Assembly: GCA_944386225.1 (NCBI GenBank)
Contig: CALXAH010000003.1
Coordinates: 62,001-126,000 of the forward strand
Direction of reading: 5' to 3'
DNA from: an uncultured Gemmiger sp.
GTDB lineage: Bacteria; Bacillota; Clostridia; Oscillospirales; Ruminococcaceae
DNA length: 64,000 bases
A program made the position numbers and the translations under genes. Position 1 is the first letter of the stretch, and every line of letters starts with the position of its first letter. Below are positions 60,667 to 64,000 of this stretch, in pieces. A model generated the notes under the pieces. That model made no database searches and was not told the DNA's origin. It saw only the letters and a program-made list of their open reading frames with translations.

Positions 60667-60681
60667 TATACAAGCTGTATA
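60667..60681. promoter_or_regulatory. Inverted repeat upstream of capsid gene
   Basis: TATACA-AGC-TGTATA, a perfect 6-bp inverted repeat with 3-base spacer, lies in the 95-base AT-rich gap between the decoration-like and capsid genes. Confidence 0.4.
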
Positions 60682-60701
60682 ATCAACCTACATTTATCCC
60701 A

Positions 60702-61079
60702 TCAGATAAAGCACCCGCGCACGGCGCCGCCGCCCTCCTGGCCGTCGGTGGCCAGAATACGGAACACCCCGCTGGCGGTGGTGGCGGTGACCCCGTCGCC
60801 CGCCTCGTTCAGGGTGACGGCGCTGCCCACCAGGGTATCCGCCACAGTGGCGTTTGCCCGGGTCTCAAACACGGTGGTGGGCAGCACCGGCATAGCCGGA
60901 TACAGCCCGTCTGGACGGGCAGGGCCGATCAGAATATGGGTGGGGCGGGTGGTGGCGGTGGCGGCGGTCAGCTTGCCGCCGGTCAGCGCCGCAGCCGCGC
61001 CAGGCACAAGGCCCTCATTGCCGGGCAGATAGCAGAACGGTTCCACCGCGCCAATAGCGCGGCTTGCAATGGTAAACAT
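60702..61079 (-). CDS. Phage head decoration-like protein
   Basis: The 125-residue beta-rich protein (VEPFCYLPGNEGLVPGAAAAL, then Thr/Ala/Gly-rich strands) has the size, composition and location, between scaffold and capsid genes, of lambda gpD/Shp-type decoration proteins. Family is not firmly recognised. AAAGGAGG precedes the ATG. Confidence 0.6.
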   Translation of the reverse strand: MFTIASRAIGAVEPFCYLPGNEGLVPGAAAALTGGKLTAATATTRPTHILIGPARPDGLYPAMPVLPTTVFETRANATVADTLVGSAVTLNEAGDGVTATTASGVFRILATDGQEGGGAVRGCFI

Positions 61080-61111
61080 AGTGCGTACCTCCTTTACTTT
61101 TTCGTGGGGAC

Positions 61112-61630
61112 TCAGCGCCCCGAAAATCGCCGGTGATACCGGCGGGCTTCCTCCCGGCTCAGACCGAACTTGGCCCAGGTGTCCAGCTCCTCGTCGGTCA
61201 GACCCTCCTCAGGCCGGGCACGGCCCCCGGCGGGGGCCAGATGGCCGGTGCTGCGGGCGGCGTTGAGGGCCGCCTGCCGGGCGGCCTGTACCTGCCGGTC
61301 CATCAGCCGGTCGTACTGGGTCAGCTTGAAGGCGCTGACCAGATCCAGCCCACCGCGCACCAGCCGGTCGAACTTGTCAAAATCCGGCATCCGGGTCAGA
61401 TCCTCAAACCGGGTCACCTCCGGGGCCAGACGGCCGATCTGGCGCAGCTGGTCATCCAGCTGCCGGTCGGCCCGCTCCAGTGCCATCCGACGCTCCCAGT
61501 CCGGGGGCGGCAGCGGCTGGGCCGGGGGCGGTGTCTCCGGCGCGGGATCCGGCGGCGTACCCGCCGCCTCCGGTTCCGGCTGCAGGTCCGGGTTCTCCAC
61601 CGGTTCCTGCACAGGCTGCAATTCTTCCAT
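61112..61630 (-). CDS. Phage scaffolding protein
   Basis: A 172-residue protein: acidic, Pro/Glu-rich N-terminus (about 1-45), long charged helices (about 48-130) and a basic C-terminus ending RRYHRRFSGR. Highly charged helical proteins with a basic tail next to the capsid gene are typical scaffolds that guide procapsid assembly. AAAGGAGG precedes ATG 61630. Confidence 0.7.
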   Translation of the reverse strand: MEELQPVQEPVENPDLQPEPEAAGTPPDPAPETPPPAQPLPPPDWERRMALERADRQLDDQLRQIGRLAPEVTRFEDLTRMPDFDKFDRLVRGGLDLVSAFKLTQYDRLMDRQVQAARQAALNAARSTGHLAPAGGRARPEEGLTDEELDTWAKFGLSREEARRYHRRFSGR

Positions 61631-61666
61631 TGCCGATCCCTCCTTTCTCAATTCACAAACACAGGC

Positions 61667-61777
61667 TTACTTGCTGCGGGGATCCGGGCGGCGCACCTCG
61701 GGCTTTTTGCCGCCGGGCACGGGCTTCGGGGCGGGCACCTGCATGCTGCCGCCGTTGCCGATCTTCAGCTTGGCCAT
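61667..61777 (-). CDS. Small basic phage protein (36 residues)
   Basis: A 36-codon open frame with a strong AAAGGAGGTGA site. The product is basic and Pro/Gly/Lys-rich, beginning MAKLKIGNGG. It lies between the zinc protein and the scaffold gene in a late operon without other spacing, so it is probably translated. Function unknown; a DNA- or capsid-binding peptide is possible. Confidence 0.6.
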   Translation of the reverse strand: MAKLKIGNGGSMQVPAPKPVPGGKKPEVRRPDPRSK

Positions 61778-61797
61778 TCACATTCACCTCCTTTCGG

Positions 61798-61989
61798 TCA
61801 CAAGCGGATCAGCGGAACCGGATGGGTCACCCGATCCACACATTCACCGCCGTATCGTTCGCATTGGGGGTTGCGGCAGAAAAACTCCTGCACCAGCATC
61901 ACCTGGGTCTCGGTAAGGGGGCTGTCGTCCCCCACCACGGCGGTGCGGCTCTCCACCCGCATCTCCACCTTACACAGAGGGCAGAGCAT
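61798..61989 (-). CDS. Small phage zinc-ribbon protein
   Basis: The 63-residue protein has a CxxC pair (Cys3, Cys6) and a second pair (Cys38, Cys43) that together form a zinc ribbon. Its ATG (61989) has GGGAGGTGA upstream and lies inside the end of the portal gene, overlapping by 20 bases. Role unknown; co-expression with portal suggests a part in packaging or assembly. Confidence 0.72.
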   Translation of the reverse strand: MLCPLCKVEMRVESRTAVVGDDSPLTETQVMLVQEFFCRNPQCERYGGECVDRVTHPVPLIRL

Positions 61990-63796
61990 TGATCTCACCT
62001 CCCTCCTGTTCCAGCAGAGCCTTGACCTCCTGGGCGTGGGGAAAATCGGTACGGGCCAGCATGGTCCAGTACAGCCGGCGGCTGGCCGGCTCGGACGCGG
62101 GCCCGAACGCCCCGGCCCGGTACTTGTCGTCCAGCTGCTGCCACAGCACGCTGCGGTTGCTGGCCTGGGTGGCGCTGGGATCCACCGAGAACAAGAACTC
62201 GTCGTTCCAGTACCACTCCCCGGCGGCGTCCTGCTTGAGAAACGCCCACCGGTCAAAATGAGCAAACCGCTGGCTGCCGTCCGCCATCCGTTCCGCATAG
62301 GGCACCGGCTGATCCGCGTAGGCCAGCAGGTACCGGAACATCAGCTCATACAGCCGGGCGTAGGCCTGGTTCTTCTGATCCCGCTTGGACTGCAGCCGCC
62401 CGGCAGACTGGTTGGCGCTGAACTGCTTGGCGGTGCCGCTGATGGCGCTGGAATCGTACTTGCCCTGGTAGGCGTCGGTGATGCCCAGGGTGCTTTTGGC
62501 CCACTGGTAGTTCTGCTCCAGGGCGGTCATCTCCTTGCTCACATCCGGCTGCACGTTCACCACCCCGATCAGTGCCTTTTCGGCAGGGGTGCGCACCCGG
62601 ATGATCTTCAGCTCCCGGTCGGTGGTTTCGATCCGCACCCCCTCGGGCAGGGTCACATAGCTGCCGCCCTTGAGGATCTTCTCGTCGATCTTGGAACCCA
62701 TTTTCTTGATGGCGTCCTGCTGATCCCGGATCATCTCCACGTCGCTGCCGCCCAGCAGACTGCCCGCCCGGCTCACGTTGCGCCGCAGCACCAGCGGGAA
62801 CCGGCCCGGCCGGTAGCAGGGCGCCTGGGCCGGGGCCGCCACCCATTGGGTCAGGGGCTCGCCGTTCTCCCCCAGCGCCGGGAACCCGTCCGCCAGCAGC
62901 AGCGGCCGCTCGGCAAAGGGGCCGGGCGCGGCCAGGGCTTCCGGCACCGGCTGCCATTCCACCGGGCCGGTCTCCAGCTTTCCGCCGCAGACCGGGCAGC
63001 GCTCGGTACCCGGTTCCGCCTCGGCGCCGCAGTCGGTGCAGACCGCCCGGCGGCGGGCCTGGTAGTCCTCCAGATCCTCCAGGGTCACATCCTCCACCCA
63101 GCTGAACATCCCCACCCCGCCCCGGCGGTTGCGGTAAAAGGCGATGTTCTGGGTCACCAGTTCCTCCCGGGGTGTTTCCCCCTCGCCCCGCAGATCGGGG
63201 GTCTGCTCCCCGCAGGCGGACACATCCACCCCGTACCGTTTATAGATGGACTGCTTGGTCTGGGCCATCTGGATGAACAGGTAGTCCATCTTTTCGATGT
63301 CACAGACCCCCGGCTGGGGAATCACCTGCCGGGGATGCAGCGGCGTGACCGACAGCTGCCCCAGCGTGCAGTGGCCGCCGCCCTTGGGATCCCACTCCAC
63401 CAGCCAGAAGCTGCCGCCCTGGATGGGCACGGTGCGCTCCTGCAGATCGTTCAGATCGGCCAGCCCCCGCAGCTGGGTCTGGTGGCGCAGCACCGCCTCG
63501 ATGCTGCGGGCCAGTTCGGTGTCCTCCGCGTGGATGGCCTCCACCCGGGGCAGGGGCAGGGTGCTGTCCACCTGGCTTTCCACCAGTTCGTAGGCAATGT
63601 TCCGCACGTTGCTGCTGTCCCGGGCGGGACGGCCGTCCGCGTCGGTCAGGCGTCGGCTGCCGTTGTACAGCGCCTCCCACCGGTCCATGTTGGCCAGGGT
63701 GTCCGCATAGGCGGCCCGGGCGGCGGCCAGCCGCTGCTGCCAGAGCTGCCGGCGGCGCGCCCCGGCGGCGGATTTGTCCCGTTTCGCGTGTAGCAT
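61970..63796 (-). CDS. Phage portal protein with embedded zinc ribbon
   Basis: The 608-residue protein shows podophage/P22-type portal features: ANMDRWEALYNGSRR at the N-terminus, NVRNIAYELVESQVDSTLP, a helical stem region after IRDQQDAIKKMGSKID and a long helical C-terminal barrel. It forms the ring through which DNA is packaged. An insert near residue 255 holds CTDCGAEAEPGTERCPVC, two CxxC pairs that form a zinc ribbon, which is not part of the common portal fold. AAGGAGG lies before ATG 63796. Confidence 0.85.
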   Translation of the reverse strand: MLHAKRDKSAAGARRRQLWQQRLAAARAAYADTLANMDRWEALYNGSRRLTDADGRPARDSSNVRNIAYELVESQVDSTLPLPRVEAIHAEDTELARSIEAVLRHQTQLRGLADLNDLQERTVPIQGGSFWLVEWDPKGGGHCTLGQLSVTPLHPRQVIPQPGVCDIEKMDYLFIQMAQTKQSIYKRYGVDVSACGEQTPDLRGEGETPREELVTQNIAFYRNRRGGVGMFSWVEDVTLEDLEDYQARRRAVCTDCGAEAEPGTERCPVCGGKLETGPVEWQPVPEALAAPGPFAERPLLLADGFPALGENGEPLTQWVAAPAQAPCYRPGRFPLVLRRNVSRAGSLLGGSDVEMIRDQQDAIKKMGSKIDEKILKGGSYVTLPEGVRIETTDRELKIIRVRTPAEKALIGVVNVQPDVSKEMTALEQNYQWAKSTLGITDAYQGKYDSSAISGTAKQFSANQSAGRLQSKRDQKNQAYARLYELMFRYLLAYADQPVPYAERMADGSQRFAHFDRWAFLKQDAAGEWYWNDEFLFSVDPSATQASNRSVLWQQLDDKYRAGAFGPASEPASRRLYWTMLARTDFPHAQEVKALLEQEGGEINALPSV

Positions 63797-63819
63797 ACTT
63801 CCTCCTTTTCCGCGGCCCG

Positions 63820-64000
63820 TCAGAACGGGTCGCCGTATTTTTCGATCAGATAGGCCCGACCGGCCGGGTCGGCCCGCTCGTAGTCCTCCCACTGGTCGGG
63901 GCTCCAGACCGCCCGGCGCTTGGCCGGTGCCTGGGCAGGGCCGGTCCAGTATACACAGAACCCCCGCAGCGCGTCCGGCGCGTGGGTCAGTTCGTGGGGT
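63820..64000 (-). CDS. Terminase large subunit, C-terminal end (partial)
   Basis: The frame is open from the window edge and ends at 63820. The 60 visible codons include HELTHAPDALRGFCVYW, the C-terminal nuclease-domain motif of TerL proteins (histidine/aspartate on the last helix). It lies 24 bases before the portal gene, the universal order. TerL packages DNA using ATP. The rest is outside the window. Confidence 0.78.
   Translation of the reverse strand, partial: PHELTHAPDALRGFCVYWTGPAQAPAKRRAVWSPDQWEDYERADPAGRAYLIEKYGDPF

Noticed and set aside
57976..61032. 1018-codon plus-strand frame across the phage late genes
   Set aside because: Antisense to capsid, adaptor and hub genes that have strong ribosome binding sites; a shadow of GC bias.

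Overview
The window is GC-rich bacterial chromosome with dense genes, strong AAGGAGG-type ribosome binding sites, TTGACA/TATAAT promoters and U-tract terminators. A T-box leader, a lysine riboswitch, a class B sortase with an LPXTG protein, and SpoIIQ-, SpoIID- and CotF-like proteins point to a Gram-positive member of the Clostridia. NahK, LacZ and citrate synthase together with the high GC fit a gut Oscillospiraceae/Ruminococcaceae relative (Subdoligranulum/Gemmiger/Faecalibacterium type). The genus is an inference.

Layout from left to right. 1-4.4 kb: a truncated sugar-binding lipoprotein gene diverges from an AraC regulator, followed by a nucleotidyltransferase and NahK-like kinase pair for amino-sugar 1-phosphates. 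4.5-6.9 kb: an LPRTG surface protein with three 67-residue repeats and its class B sortase, divergent from an XRE regulator across a repeat-rich operator region. 7-8.2 kb: a CotF-like coat protein, a GNAT and tRNA-Tyr. 8.4-9.8 kb: citrate synthase. 9.9-16.2 kb: a surface-glycan cluster (MBOAT, SGNH, glycan biosynthesis protein, flippase, N-acetyl-sugar amidotransferase). 16.3-19 kb: a methionine-type T-box leader and metN-metI-metQ, in which MetQ is circularly permuted and MetN lacks its regulatory domain. 19.2-22.1 kb: trkA-trkH potassium uptake. 22.1-26.4 kb: lacZ and hflX. 26.7-29.7 kb: an Lrp regulator, a zinc-ribbon membrane protein, a lipoprotein and a GT2. 29.7-31.6 kb: psuK-psuG for pseudouridine salvage. 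31.8-37.9 kb: a SpoIIQ-like peptidase, tcdA, an aldose epimerase and two peptidoglycan-binding proteins. 38-45 kb: a membrane protein, a TetM-like GTPase fused to a YacP/Rae1-type nuclease domain, and an HD protein, YitT protein and glnS operon. 44.8-51.2 kb: a YhhN protein, an RpiB-family isomerase, a lysine riboswitch with an NhaC-type transporter, coaX with an ECF S component, and an EamA exporter. 51.4-53.4 kb: a beta-lactamase-fold serine hydrolase and an amidase.

From 53.4 kb to the right edge every gene lies on the minus strand and forms the late region of a prophage: terminase, portal, scaffold, capsid, adaptor, DNA-stabilisation/tail hub, tail fibre, GH25 endolysin and holin. No tape-measure or tail-tube gene lies between head and fibre, so a short-tailed virion is likely. 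The element runs off the right edge and no integrase is visible.

The two strongest signals for follow-up are the circularly permuted MetQ (18178-19008) and the ribosome-directed GTPase-nuclease fusion (38740-41304).
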